Positions 8,182-16,663 of a stretch of 64,000 nt of DNA are shown here, one piece after another. The position numbers and the translations under genes were made by a program. The DNA is from Endozoicomonas gorgoniicola (GTDB lineage Bacteria; Pseudomonadota; Gammaproteobacteria; Pseudomonadales; Endozoicomonadaceae). Location: assembly GCF_025562715.2 (NCBI RefSeq), contig NZ_JAPFCC010000001.1:1878501-1942500 (forward strand), written 5' to 3'. Under the pieces are notes generated by a model. It was given only the letters and a program-made list of their open reading frames with translations. It had not been told where the DNA came from and did no database searches. Each line of letters starts with the position of its first letter. Position 1 is the first letter of the stretch.

Positions 8182-11000
8182 AATACTTCCAGCTCAACAG
8201 TCTGTGTTGCCTGCTTCTCTTTTGCATAAGCACTGCCTTTGCAGAAGAAGCCGCTAAAACCTTTGAGCAACACACTCGCTCTCAGTGGCTCAACGACATC
8301 AATCATAAGACCGAAGCCATTACCCGGAATCCAGAACCCGTTATTGGTTCTGACCCCACTCTCATCATCGAAAAGTCTGAAGACCATCAACATCGACAAC
8401 AGCTGGAACGCTTTTATCTCCATGAAGATTTTGACGGCTTGCAAACCTTTGGCGAACACCGAGCAACCCAGTTGGAAACCGAACACTCACCGGAAGGCGA
8501 AGCCTGGCGTCTGCTGAATCAATCTCCTGATCGCTATTACCCCGACGCCAATGAACACCGGATTCTCGGGGCTATGGAGCTGGGCGTAAATGCACTGCAA
8601 CATCCCAACACATGGTCAAAGCAAAAACACTGGCCTACTGATGCTCAGGGCAATCCGGTTTATGACCCTAATGCAGAGATGAGTGCCACCATTGCCCGGC
8701 TGCGCCAGCACTTTAAAGGCTGTGACTATCAGAAAACACTGGTGCTGAAACAGGATCAGCAGGTGCATAGCCCCGATATCAGAGAATGCACACGGGCACT
8801 GGTTACGGACGACAGCGTAACGCTTAACCGTAAAATCAGAATCAGCCCATTCCTTGAATACGTCTCAAGTTCGGGGTTGGCAGGTATGAACAGCTGTGAA
8901 AGCAGTTCTGTCGATGAAGGCTGCATTCAGATTCGATTAGGCAAAGACCCAGGCGCAGATAACTATTACCGCTGTGGCTGTTGTATCAAAGAGGAAACCT
9001 TCACTGTCACATTGCCAAGACCGGAAGCCCTTACCCGTGCCGTCATTCAGGAAGCCCGCTGGGATGACCGGATGCAAATCTGGATTAACGATCATAAGGT
9101 ATGGCAGAGCAATGGTGACTTTCCCCCGGAGAGCGGCGGTGGTTGTGAGCTGGACTCCAACTTTTATCTCAATAGCCCTGTGGTTCTTGATACAGCTCTG
9201 GTGACAAACGCAAATCGCCAGCTGACCTTCAAGATCAGAACATCCGTCGGGGGTGATGGTGAGGGCTATGCACTGGTCAAGCTGTATTTTGATACCAGTC
9301 AGCTGGTTGAAGATGACCGATGGACGCCCGATTCAGCACTCGCAAAGCTACAGGAAATGCGGCAGTGGCAACTGGATGGACTGTGTAACCTGTCTTACCA
9401 GTGTCTTGAATCCATAAGCGATGCTGAACACACCCTTCATGGGAAAGTGATCCCCTTGAGAGCCACTTTGTCGCCTCAATTACCATCTGACTGTAAAATC
9501 ATCAGAGCTGAAGCTGATTGCTTCTACTACAAGACCACAACCACACAACAGCCTCCCGATAGCTGCGCCCAGTTCGCCAATAATCCTGATTGTGAATTTC
9601 TCGGCAGCCGATGTCTGGGAGACTCTCCATCACAAGAATATGGCACCTGCTACACCTCGGAAGACCGCTACGACTGCGGCTACACCGGTTCACTAAATCG
9701 CATTGGCATCGAAGAAAGCATTCACTGTGAAGGCCAGCCTATGAAGTGCATGTTAGGAGAATGCCAGGCGGATATTACCGACGCTGATAATACGGATTTT
9801 GCCAGTGCAGTAAGTGGGCTCCACGCCGCAAAACATATGGCGCACGACATGGAGTGCGATCCTTATGATGGCGGCTGCCAGATATTCAGCGGTAAAGCCT
9901 GCACCTGCAAAAAAGGTATTTTTAATATGGTGGACTGCTGCAACCTGCCCACCAATGTCAATTTTGGAAGCTACCTGAACCTGCTTTTGATGGGCTATCT
10001 GTTCGATAAGTCTGCAATCCATCTTCAATCAAACTACCCCAACCAGTTAACCGGCCAGTACCAGAAAATGCGGGAACCTTTGATGCAGGCCATCAAAAAA
10101 CTCAGCCAACCCGCAAAAAATCTATGGTCAGACGTAGGAAAGAGTTGGGACAAGCTCTCCGAAAAACTTTGGCCAACACCCGCCGAAGTCCACACACAAA
10201 CCGCTACAGCCCAAGCTATTGCCGGAGATCTGTCGCAAGAAGCGCAGTCATCTCTGTTGGGCAATATGCAGCAACAACTGATGCGAAAAATGGCCGAAGT
10301 CGTTCATAAAATACTGGGAGAAGACGCTACCAACCTGCTGTTCCGAACCGTGGGTGACAATTTGGCTTCACAAAGCGGGCAACTAAGTCAGCAAGCATTG
10401 ATGCTGAACCCAGCCATCACCTCGGCGATCAGTGCCGTTACCATGCTCTACACCGCCTATACCATGACCAAACTGATCATCCAGATCACCAACAAATGTG
10501 AAGACGAAGAGTTTGAACTGGCAGCAAAGCGGGAAATGAAAACCTGTCATAAGGTCGGCAGCTACAGAAAATCCAAATTACTGGGGCTCAGCAGCATGAG
10601 CTTCAACAGTTACTGCTGTTTCAACTCACCTCTGTCACGCATTCTGCAGGTACAAATCAGACAACAGTTAAACATGGGCTGGGGTTCCGCCAAACATCCG
10701 GATTGTTCTGGTATCACCCCCGAAGTTTTACAAGCGGTCGACTGGAACCGAATCGACCTGAGCGAGTGGCTGGCACTCCTGAAGCTGCAAAACAAGTTGC
10801 CTGAATTAAATGCCGATACACTGAAGCAGCTCAATCTGGCAACGCTCACCGGCAAAGGTTCCCGACTGGATTTTGATCAACAAAGGCAAGATAGCCGTCA
10901 GCGGCTGGAAGACCGTTATCAGGGTATAACACCCAGTCAAACCACCAACTACCAAAGCAATAAAGCGGATTCGTTACGCCGCAGCAAGAGTTACCCCTGA
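8178..11000 (+). CDS. traN: TraN-like cysteine-rich outer-membrane mating-pair protein
   Basis: A long secreted protein with many cysteines, as in TraN, which stabilises contact with the recipient cell. I prefer the GTG at 8178, which overlaps the previous stop as GTGA and gives a clean signal peptide (KYFQLNSLCCLLLFCISTAFA). The alternative ATG at 8154 adds eight residues before it. Cys clusters lie near residues 240-330, in the 470-560 region, and in the segment GGCQIFSGKACTCKKG...DCCN near 585. The C-terminal third has amphipathic and hydrophobic stretches. Length is about 940 residues, longer than the F protein but usual for SXT-type relatives. Confidence 0.82.
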   Translation: MKYFQLNSLCCLLLFCISTAFAEEAAKTFEQHTRSQWLNDINHKTEAITRNPEPVIGSDPTLIIEKSEDHQHRQQLERFYLHEDFDGLQTFGEHRATQLETEHSPEGEAWRLLNQSPDRYYPDANEHRILGAMELGVNALQHPNTWSKQKHWPTDAQGNPVYDPNAEMSATIARLRQHFKGCDYQKTLVLKQDQQVHSPDIRECTRALVTDDSVTLNRKIRISPFLEYVSSSGLAGMNSCESSSVDEGCIQIRLGKDPGADNYYRCGCCIKEETFTVTLPRPEALTRAVIQEARWDDRMQIWINDHKVWQSNGDFPPESGGGCELDSNFYLNSPVVLDTALVTNANRQLTFKIRTSVGGDGEGYALVKLYFDTSQLVEDDRWTPDSALAKLQEMRQWQLDGLCNLSYQCLESISDAEHTLHGKVIPLRATLSPQLPSDCKIIRAEADCFYYKTTTTQQPPDSCAQFANNPDCEFLGSRCLGDSPSQEYGTCYTSEDRYDCGYTGSLNRIGIEESIHCEGQPMKCMLGECQADITDADNTDFASAVSGLHAAKHMAHDMECDPYDGGCQIFSGKACTCKKGIFNMVDCCNLPTNVNFGSYLNLLLMGYLFDKSAIHLQSNYPNQLTGQYQKMREPLMQAIKKLSQPAKNLWSDVGKSWDKLSEKLWPTPAEVHTQTATAQAIAGDLSQEAQSSLLGNMQQQLMRKMAEVVHKILGEDATNLLFRTVGDNLASQSGQLSQQALMLNPAITSAISAVTMLYTAYTMTKLIIQITNKCEDEEFELAAKREMKTCHKVGSYRKSKLLGLSSMSFNSYCCFNSPLSRILQVQIRQQLNMGWGSAKHPDCSGITPEVLQAVDWNRIDLSEWLALLKLQNKLPELNADTLKQLNLATLTGKGSRLDFDQQRQDSRQRLEDRYQGITPSQTTNYQSNKADSLRRSKSYP

Positions 11001-11497
11001 TCAGGAAACAAGCCCACAATATGTTTAACCGGAAGCATCAGTGTCATGGGGTTAAATGTTGACTCTTTAAACCCGTACTGAAGGTAGAATTGCCGGGCTT
11101 CTTCGGAAATAGCATGAACCAACATGGCTTTGACACCGATGTGCTGGGATACAACCAGTGTTCGCATCATGGCATCTTTCAACAAACCCGAGCCAATACG
11201 CATTCCCTGATGCGCTTGATCAATGGCCAGTCGCCCCAGCACCGTCACTGGAATCGGGTCTGGCATATTCCGGGCAAGGGATTTTGGTGTTTGCATTCTT
11301 TCAATACTGCCGCTGGACAGTGCGTAGTAGCCAACAACCCTATCGCCTTTGCACACAACAAAGGTACGGCTGGCATTGGCAGATTGATTTTTCAGGGCTG
11401 TTTTTTTCAACCATTCTGTCAGTACATCATGGCCACAATCAAAATCGTCTGTATTGTGATCTTTTGTCAGTAATTCCGGTGCCCTGATTACTCCCAC
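10991..11497 (-). CDS. GNAT acetyltransferase toxin of a TacAT/AtaRT-type pair
   Basis: This encodes 168 residues with a GNAT fold: VVGYYALSSGS, the acetyl-CoA loop region VTVLGRLAIDQAHQGMRIGSGLLKDAM, and the C-terminal FYLQYGFKES. Toxins of this family acetylate the amino group of charged tRNAs and block translation. It lies directly after a DUF1778 antitoxin gene and overlaps it by 10 bases, the standard antitoxin-first layout. The pair sits antisense inside the conjugation cluster, between traN and traL, where it probably stabilises the element. Its last bases overlap the end of traN by 10 bp. Confidence 0.9.
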   Translation of the reverse strand: MGVIRAPELLTKDHNTDDFDCGHDVLTEWLKKTALKNQSANASRTFVVCKGDRVVGYYALSSGSIERMQTPKSLARNMPDPIPVTVLGRLAIDQAHQGMRIGSGLLKDAMMRTLVVSQHIGVKAMLVHAISEEARQFYLQYGFKESTFNPMTLMLPVKHIVGLFPDQG

Positions 11498-11742
11498 GGT
11501 GCAGGCTCCGCCAATAGTTTACTCTGTTCAGGAACAGGTGCTTCCAGAGCCTCTTCAAAGGCTTTGGTCTGAGCCTCATCCAGAGTAAATACTCGTTGAT
11601 CAAGCAATACATTCATCGCTTCCCGACAGGCAACATCAAGAATAAAAGCGGTTCTATCCTTATTCAGCACAGCCGCTGCCATGGTCAGCAAAGCTTGCTG
11701 TACGGGTTCAACCCGCATATTGATGGGAACTGTTTTAGCCAT
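11488..11742 (-). CDS. DUF1778 ribbon-helix-helix antitoxin
   Basis: This encodes 84 residues. The N-terminal part (PINMRVEPVQQALLTMAAAVLNKDRTAFILDVACREA) fits the ribbon-helix-helix DNA-binding half of DUF1778 antitoxins, and the acidic C-terminus would wrap the toxin. An AGGTG ribosome site lies five bases before the ATG. Such antitoxins repress their own operon, and a 10-bp inverted repeat lies directly upstream. Confidence 0.88.
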   Translation of the reverse strand: MAKTVPINMRVEPVQQALLTMAAAVLNKDRTAFILDVACREAMNVLLDQRVFTLDEAQTKAFEEALEAPVPEQSKLLAEPAPWE

Positions 11743-11752
11743 ATAACACCTC

Positions 11753-11800
11753 TTGTATATCTGTTGGACTTACAATCAAGTATAGCCATTAGATATACAA
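11753..11800 (-). promoter_or_regulatory. Probable antitoxin operator, inverted repeat upstream of the TA pair
   Basis: TTGTATATCT at 11753-11762 and its exact complement AGATATACAA at 11791-11800 are separated by 28 bp, in the 80-bp gap between the antitoxin ATG and traL. This fits paired binding sites for a ribbon-helix-helix antitoxin. The right arm lies 22 bp before the traL start, so the antitoxin could also touch traL expression. The role is inferred from position. Confidence 0.6.
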
Positions 11801-11821
11801 AATTCCAAGGAGTTTTGTTCC

Positions 11822-12103
11822 ATGGAAATCCCCTGCACCATCAACGACCCCATCCAGTTCCTGTTCTGGTCACTGGATGAAATCTATCCCGTCGCCGTCG
11901 GCCTGATCTGGGGCATCTGGTTTGACCATCTGTTGTTCGGCATTTTGCTGGGCATTATGGCGATACGCCTGTACCGGCGATTTCGGGATCGGCACCCTGA
12001 CGGGCATCTGAGCCACCGAATGTACTGGCTGGGGTTCTGTTTCTCCCGATCCAAAACACTGCCCAACCCCTATATCCGAACTTTCTACCCCTGCCGCAAA
12101 TGA
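11822..12103 (+). CDS. traL: TraL, pilus assembly inner-membrane protein
   Basis: This encodes 93 residues and has a good AAGGAG ribosome site. It has the typical TraL layout: a short polar N-terminus, a hydrophobic central hairpin (VAVGLIWGIWFDHLLFGILLGIMAIRLY), and a basic C-terminus ending with PNPYIRTFYPC. It opens the traL-E-K-B-V-A block in the same order as SXT/R391-type elements. The stop overlaps the traE ATG by four bases. Confidence 0.88.
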   Translation: MEIPCTINDPIQFLFWSLDEIYPVAVGLIWGIWFDHLLFGILLGIMAIRLYRRFRDRHPDGHLSHRMYWLGFCFSRSKTLPNPYIRTFYPCRK

Positions 12104-12654
12104 CCATCACCGAATACCTGCAACGCTTTAAAGAGTGGCGACAACGGCTGTGTATGGATCGGTTGATCCTGCTGGTTCTGGTCGTTACCAACGCCCTGCT
12201 GATTGCTCACTGTCTGAGTCGTAAACCAACGGTAGAACTACTGCTGCCGTTTATGGAAACTCAGGCTGGGGTTCATTCCGGTGAGGCTTCTGTCGCTTAC
12301 CATGAATGGTGGGGGCTGTCGCTGGCTGAACTGTTGGGCAATCTGAACCAACAGAACCTGTCGTTTGTAGAATCCCGACTGCAAAGCCTGTTTGCCCCAA
12401 ACCTCTACCAGCAGGTGCAGGACACACTGAACAGACAGTTTCGTCAGCTCCGGGAAGATAGAGTCAGCATGAGCTTTGAGCCGTTAAGTATTGAATTTAT
12501 TGAAGAATCAAAAGCTATAAAAGTCACAGGCAATGCAGTGATGAGCTCTGGTAATCAACGATTGAAGGGACAAAAAACCTTCACGTTCCGGTTCGACATT
12601 ATCCGCTATCGCCCTGTGCTGGCTGCCATTCAGATTGATTCCAACCTGAAGTAA
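12100..12654 (+). CDS. traE: TraE, pilus assembly protein (VirB5/VirB8-position)
   Basis: This encodes 184 residues, close to the family length. One N-terminal membrane anchor (LILLVLVVTNALLIAHCL) is followed by a periplasmic domain with YHEWWGLSLAELLGN and the C-terminal beta-rich part KTFTFRFDIIRYRP. It is part of the F-type pilus assembly complex at the inner membrane. It overlaps traL and lies 20 bp before traK, so it belongs to the same transcript. Confidence 0.88.
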   Translation: MTITEYLQRFKEWRQRLCMDRLILLVLVVTNALLIAHCLSRKPTVELLLPFMETQAGVHSGEASVAYHEWWGLSLAELLGNLNQQNLSFVESRLQSLFAPNLYQQVQDTLNRQFRQLREDRVSMSFEPLSIEFIEESKAIKVTGNAVMSSGNQRLKGQKTFTFRFDIIRYRPVLAAIQIDSNLK

Positions 12655-12674
12655 CACTCCGGGAGTACCTCACC

Positions 12675-13460
12675 ATGAACAGAGCATTGGCTTCTGTCGT
12701 CTGTGTTTTTTGCTTTTTATTTGGACCACCGTTAACCGCAGCCGGAGTACCCCCGGTAAAATTGCAGGTGTCACCCGGACAACAGCAAATGGTCACATTG
12801 AGCCGATTGCACTTGAACCGGATCGTCACCCCTTTTCCTGCACCGCAAGTCCGTACCATTGATCAGGCGGATATTCGTATAGAAGGCAGCGTTATCTATC
12901 TTTCATCACGGCAGGAAGAACCGTTTGTGGTCTATATCACGCCTCCGGGCAATGAATCCCACGCGCTGTCGTTATTGGTAACTCTGCTCGATGTGCCACC
13001 AAAAGAGATCCAACTCAGCCTGTCCAAACATTGGCAACGAACCCTTTTGGGTAATCGGGAAGCTGCCCGAAAATGGGAAGAGTCCGCAGACTATGAACAG
13101 ACTATTACCGATATTTTAAAGACACTGGTCAAGGGGCAAATTCCGGAAGGCTACGAACTGGGCAAGTTTACCACCTCCAGTCTTCAACCCTGCCAGCAGG
13201 ATGGGCTGGTCTTTGACTTTACTCAGGCACAACAGGTGCGGGGACATCATTTTAACGTTCTGGTAGGCACCGCAAGAAACCACACTGAAAAGCCTGTGAC
13301 CTTCCATGAGCAGAGCTGTCATGGTCACAGCGTCAGCGCCGTATCCATGTGGCCAAAAAACAGTTTATACCCGGGGCAGAAACGGGAGCTGTTTATTGTT
13401 TCTCAAACCCAAGAACCGGAATCAGCCCCTGCTGTTCGCCCTTCCTTACTCAGCCACTGA
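12675..13460 (+). CDS. traK: TraK, periplasmic secretin-like core complex protein
   Basis: This encodes 261 residues with a cleavable signal peptide (about residues 1-24, ending TAA-G) and a GGGAG ribosome site. It carries the TraK pattern VSPGQQQMVTLSRLHLNRIVTPF near the N-terminus and a beta-rich remainder. TraK is the VirB9/secretin-like ring component that works with TraB and the lipoprotein TraV in the outer-membrane core complex, whose genes follow directly. Confidence 0.88.
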   Translation: MNRALASVVCVFCFLFGPPLTAAGVPPVKLQVSPGQQQMVTLSRLHLNRIVTPFPAPQVRTIDQADIRIEGSVIYLSSRQEEPFVVYITPPGNESHALSLLVTLLDVPPKEIQLSLSKHWQRTLLGNREAARKWEESADYEQTITDILKTLVKGQIPEGYELGKFTTSSLQPCQQDGLVFDFTQAQQVRGHHFNVLVGTARNHTEKPVTFHEQSCHGHSVSAVSMWPKNSLYPGQKRELFIVSQTQEPESAPAVRPSLLSH

Positions 13461-13482
13461 CCTTTCTTTTCATAAAAAAACT

Positions 13483-14652
13483 ATGAATACCCTCAACCGC
13501 TATTTAACTCCCGGAGTCCGACGTTTAGGCATTGTTCTGGGCAGTACCCTGGTCATCATTATCCTGATTTTTGTCACCAGCAAACAGCATCAACCGGGGA
13601 GTGACAAAACTGATGAGACAAAAGCACAGAGCGTGGATTTTACCGGCGTTCCTCCGAAAGAGCTGACCCTGAACCGCATCAGTGCTGATCTGGAAAACAT
13701 TAACCAGCAACAACAGACACTTCATGAACAACATCAGAAAGAGATGGAGCTGTTACAACAGGAAATTAAACGACTGAATAGTATTGATCTGGTTCAAGGC
13801 AAAACTACGGTTGCAGAAATCATTAGTTCACCGGAACCCTTGCCTCCAGATGTATTGAACTGGAACCACTACAACCAACCACCGCCCCCGCAATACCCGG
13901 AGCCTGAAGAGCGAGAAGCGCCACTGCCTAAACCCATACGTATGCTCGGTGCTACTTTCACGCCTCCAACAACACCTGATACCAAGACAGATAAGCCAAA
14001 GTTACTACGCCTGCCCGCTGGCAGTATTCTGTCCGGTCAACTTATAACCGGGCTGGACGTACCCACCGGCCAGGGCGCACGACGCGAGCCTTATCCCGTT
14101 CTTATCCGAATCAAAGCCTCAGCCATTTTGCCCAACCGCTACCGAACCAATGTGCGTGAATGCTTTGTGCTGGCTTCCGGTTATGGCGACCTGAGTTCCG
14201 AACGGGCTTACCTTCGCAGTGAAACCTTGTCGTGCATTTTCAGCAACAAAATCAAGGACAAAGAGCAGGTTCTTGAACGACCACTGGAAGGTTATTTAGC
14301 CGGAGAAGATGGCAAGGCTGGCTTACGGGGGAGACTGGTCAGCAAGCAGGGACAGGTCATGGCAAAAGCGGCAATGGCTGGATTCCTTGGCGGTGTCAGT
14401 CAGGCGTTTGATATCAAACCTGTCCCTGTGTTTTCCGTGGTGCCGAATAAAAACGGTGAAATCCAATCGCCTTTCCAATCCGGGTTAAAAGGCAGTGAAG
14501 CCCTGCAAAGCTCCCTGATCAAAGGCAGCAACAAGGCTTTGGAAAAACTGGCAGACTTTTACCTGAAACTGGCAGACCAGATGGTGCCTGTGATTGAGAT
14601 CAGTGCCGAACGAAAAGTCGATTTGATCCTGACCAGAGGGTTACAGCCATGA
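13483..14652 (+). CDS. traB: TraB, VirB10-like envelope-spanning core protein
   Basis: I start the protein at the ATG at 13483, just after traK. The frame is open back to 13306, but that stretch overlaps traK and is not TraB-like. The result is 389 residues: a membrane anchor (about 12-33), a coiled coil with many Gln and Leu (about 55-100), a proline-rich stretch (PPPPQYPEPEE) that spans the periplasm, and the VirB10-type C-terminal domain (GSILSGQLITGLDVPT, RIKASAILPN, AGFLGGVSQAF). The stop overlaps the traV start by four bases. Confidence 0.9.
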   Translation: MNTLNRYLTPGVRRLGIVLGSTLVIIILIFVTSKQHQPGSDKTDETKAQSVDFTGVPPKELTLNRISADLENINQQQQTLHEQHQKEMELLQQEIKRLNSIDLVQGKTTVAEIISSPEPLPPDVLNWNHYNQPPPPQYPEPEEREAPLPKPIRMLGATFTPPTTPDTKTDKPKLLRLPAGSILSGQLITGLDVPTGQGARREPYPVLIRIKASAILPNRYRTNVRECFVLASGYGDLSSERAYLRSETLSCIFSNKIKDKEQVLERPLEGYLAGEDGKAGLRGRLVSKQGQVMAKAAMAGFLGGVSQAFDIKPVPVFSVVPNKNGEIQSPFQSGLKGSEALQSSLIKGSNKALEKLADFYLKLADQMVPVIEISAERKVDLILTRGLQP

Positions 14653-15092
14653 GCGTATTGTTTAAACCACAAAGGCACCAAGACACAAAGAAAAAATATT
14701 TAAAAGCCTTCGTGTCTTTGTGCCTTTGTGGTTCAACGCTGTTGTTGTCAGGCTGCGCCCTGCTTGGCGTAGGGGAGGCTGAATATGCTTGCGACAAGCC
14801 CGGAAAAGGTGTCTGCAAATCCGCCCGGCAGGTCTACAGAGACACTGACCTCTCAACCATAGAACCCATAACACCACCACAACCAACCACCATGACCAGA
14901 GCAGAACCAGATCGATCTGTGGTTACACCCGAATCAACCCCAAACCGGTTACCCGCCCAAATCCTGAGAATCTGGATCGCCCCCTGGGTGGATAAACAGG
15001 GCAACTGGCACAGCGGTGGCGTGGTTATGACCGATATCTACCCGAGAGAATGGCAGTCCGCCATTCCCGTCTATTCCCCCTCAGGTGATTAA
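14649..15092 (+). CDS. traV: TraV, outer-membrane lipoprotein of the core complex
   Basis: This encodes 147 residues with a lipoprotein signal peptide and lipobox LLLSGC (Cys near residue 37), followed by Cys-containing segments (YACDKPGKGVCKSARQVY) typical of TraV. It anchors the TraK-TraB core in the outer membrane. The first 28 or so codons coincide with a near-perfect inverted repeat (14665-14733), so the signal peptide sequence is partly dictated by a hairpin repeat. It overlaps traB by four bases. Confidence 0.85.
   Translation: MSVLFKPQRHQDTKKKYLKAFVSLCLCGSTLLLSGCALLGVGEAEYACDKPGKGVCKSARQVYRDTDLSTIEPITPPQPTTMTRAEPDRSVVTPESTPNRLPAQILRIWIAPWVDKQGNWHSGGVVMTDIYPREWQSAIPVYSPSGD
14665..14733. 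repeat. Inverted repeat inside the traV signal-peptide codons
   Basis: The 26-base arm at 14665-14690 (starting AACCACAAAGGCACC) pairs with the arm at 14708-14733 (ending CCTTTGTGGTT), with 24 of 26 positions matching by direct comparison and a 17-base loop. The arms resemble a repeat seen scattered in intergenic DNA of many bacteria. Here it is translated in frame as the start of TraV. In RNA it would form a strong hairpin just after the traV start codon. Confidence 0.85.
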
Positions 15093-15107
15093 AACCGGAG
15101 AACCCGC

Positions 15108-15449
15108 ATGAACTCCCTTCCTCTCACTGATCTGCAAACCTTCACCATTAAACAGCAGCACTGGATGTTGTCACTGGCGACACTGATCATCCTTTCATTG
15201 TTACCGCCCGAAGTTCAGGCAGCTGACCCTGTGGTACCGACAGGCTCCACTGATTTCGCTGAAATCTATGCCCGGCTGGTCGGGTGGATTAAAGGCGATC
15301 TCGGCAGAACCTTATCCATCGCTTTTGTATTAATCGGGCTGGCTTACGGCATGGCTCGTAACTCCCTGATTGGTTTTGCCACAGGAGTCGGTGCAGCGGT
15401 GGGATTGCAGGTCACTCCCACCATCATCAACTCAATATTCGGGCTTTAA
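15108..15449 (+). CDS. traA: TraA-like pilin precursor
   Basis: This encodes 113 residues with a GGAG ribosome site. A long leader with a hydrophobic core (MLSLATLIILSLLPPEVQA) is followed by about 70 residues with two hydrophobic helices (GRTLSIAFVLIGLAYGMA and LIGFATGVGAAVGLQVTPTIINSIFGL) around a basic turn, as in conjugative pilins. Its place right after traV matches the SXT-type order traL-E-K-B-V-A. The major pilus subunit is the likely role. Confidence 0.8.
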   Translation: MNSLPLTDLQTFTIKQQHWMLSLATLIILSLLPPEVQAADPVVPTGSTDFAEIYARLVGWIKGDLGRTLSIAFVLIGLAYGMARNSLIGFATGVGAAVGLQVTPTIINSIFGL

Positions 15450-15451
15450 CC

Positions 15452-16663
15452 ATGACCGCTTCCCAGGTTTTATCGGTGGTTAACCACTGGCTGCACCCCC
15501 ATCAAAAATCGGAACCTCTGCCAACACCCCAACCAGCACCCGATACTGGTCAGACAGATGGTTGTGCGGGTTATCAGGTGGGAGTGGGTGCCATTCTCCA
15601 TAAACAACAACCATTGATTCATCAGGTCAATGAACAACTCTGTCTACCTGATGAGCTGCAAGAGTTGTTTAACCAGACGCTGGATCAGCTGGCTCTCTGG
15701 CTACATCTTCTACCCGCTCACCCTCTTCATCATTGTGAACCCGCCGGAGCCCTGCGCCATGCACTGGAAACCGCTTTCTGGGCGGTGTCCTCCACACAAC
15801 AAATCCATGTGGATCATGACCTCTACCCGGATAGACGCCGGGCAAGACAACCCCTCTGGCGATTAATGACAGGTGTCGCCGGATTATTGCATGACAGTGG
15901 ACGCATGGTCAGCTGTGTAACCATCAGGGATGAGCAGGCTGGACAGTGGATGGCTACTCAGCAAGGTCTGGGAAGCTGGCTGCAACAGCACCGCATTGAG
16001 CGTTACTACCCCCACTGGCAGCACTGCGAGTCCCGTCCTGATAAACCCATTCCACAAGAATATACCTGGACAAACCTATTACTGTTGGAGCAACTGATAC
16101 CCAACAATCTGCGTTATGCCTTACAGCCAGACCGGGATAAGGGCATTCTCTGGCAAACCTTTATCAGCGCACTGGTGGGTCATAGCAGTCCTTTAGCGGT
16201 TAAACAACTGGTCAGTGCAGTGGAGGTGGCTCGCCTGAAAAGCGTCAAACTGCATTTTGTGCGGGGGGAGGCTTTGACAGGTCTTAATCAACCAATTGCC
16301 CCGGAGCCATCAACTTTAAAAGAAGCGGCGTCAAAACAGCCCGTTTCCAAAGATTTGTCTGAAAACGGATTGGAATGGCTAAAACAGGTGGTATCCCAGC
16401 TAAACCCCAATGGCGTGAAATGGGCAAAAGAGTCTCTGCTTTTGAAATGGCCGGAAGATGTCGTTGGGCAGGAAGGATTACCCGACCCTGACGCCCTGCT
16501 GGAGTGCTGGCAAGAACAGGGCTGGCTGCGCCCCATCGCTAACCAGGTCATTATTCGTCGCAATGGTCGTCAGGTGATTGCATTACAGCCGGAAATATCT
16601 AAACAGTGTCGCCAGTGGTTGACGCCCAGTGACGCAGAGGCGGCTGCAGATGATCAGCGATAA
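15452..16663 (+). CDS. traI: MOBH-type relaxase TraI (short form)
   Basis: This encodes 403 residues. The TraI_2 domain shows HHCEPAGALRHALETAFWA (about 90-108) and the HD pair in GVAGLLHDSGR (about 139-149), matching the histidine-rich metal site of MOBH relaxases. The C-terminal piece (ENGLEWLKQVVSQLNPNGVKWAKESLLLKW to the end) matches the TraI_2_C domain. The enzyme would nick the transfer origin and lead the strand into the recipient. SXT- and R27-type relatives are roughly 700 residues or longer; the region between the two domains is very short here. It is followed at once by traD, as in SXT. Confidence 0.82.
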   Translation: MTASQVLSVVNHWLHPHQKSEPLPTPQPAPDTGQTDGCAGYQVGVGAILHKQQPLIHQVNEQLCLPDELQELFNQTLDQLALWLHLLPAHPLHHCEPAGALRHALETAFWAVSSTQQIHVDHDLYPDRRRARQPLWRLMTGVAGLLHDSGRMVSCVTIRDEQAGQWMATQQGLGSWLQQHRIERYYPHWQHCESRPDKPIPQEYTWTNLLLLEQLIPNNLRYALQPDRDKGILWQTFISALVGHSSPLAVKQLVSAVEVARLKSVKLHFVRGEALTGLNQPIAPEPSTLKEAASKQPVSKDLSENGLEWLKQVVSQLNPNGVKWAKESLLLKWPEDVVGQEGLPDPDALLECWQEQGWLRPIANQVIIRRNGRQVIALQPEISKQCRQWLTPSDAEAAADDQR

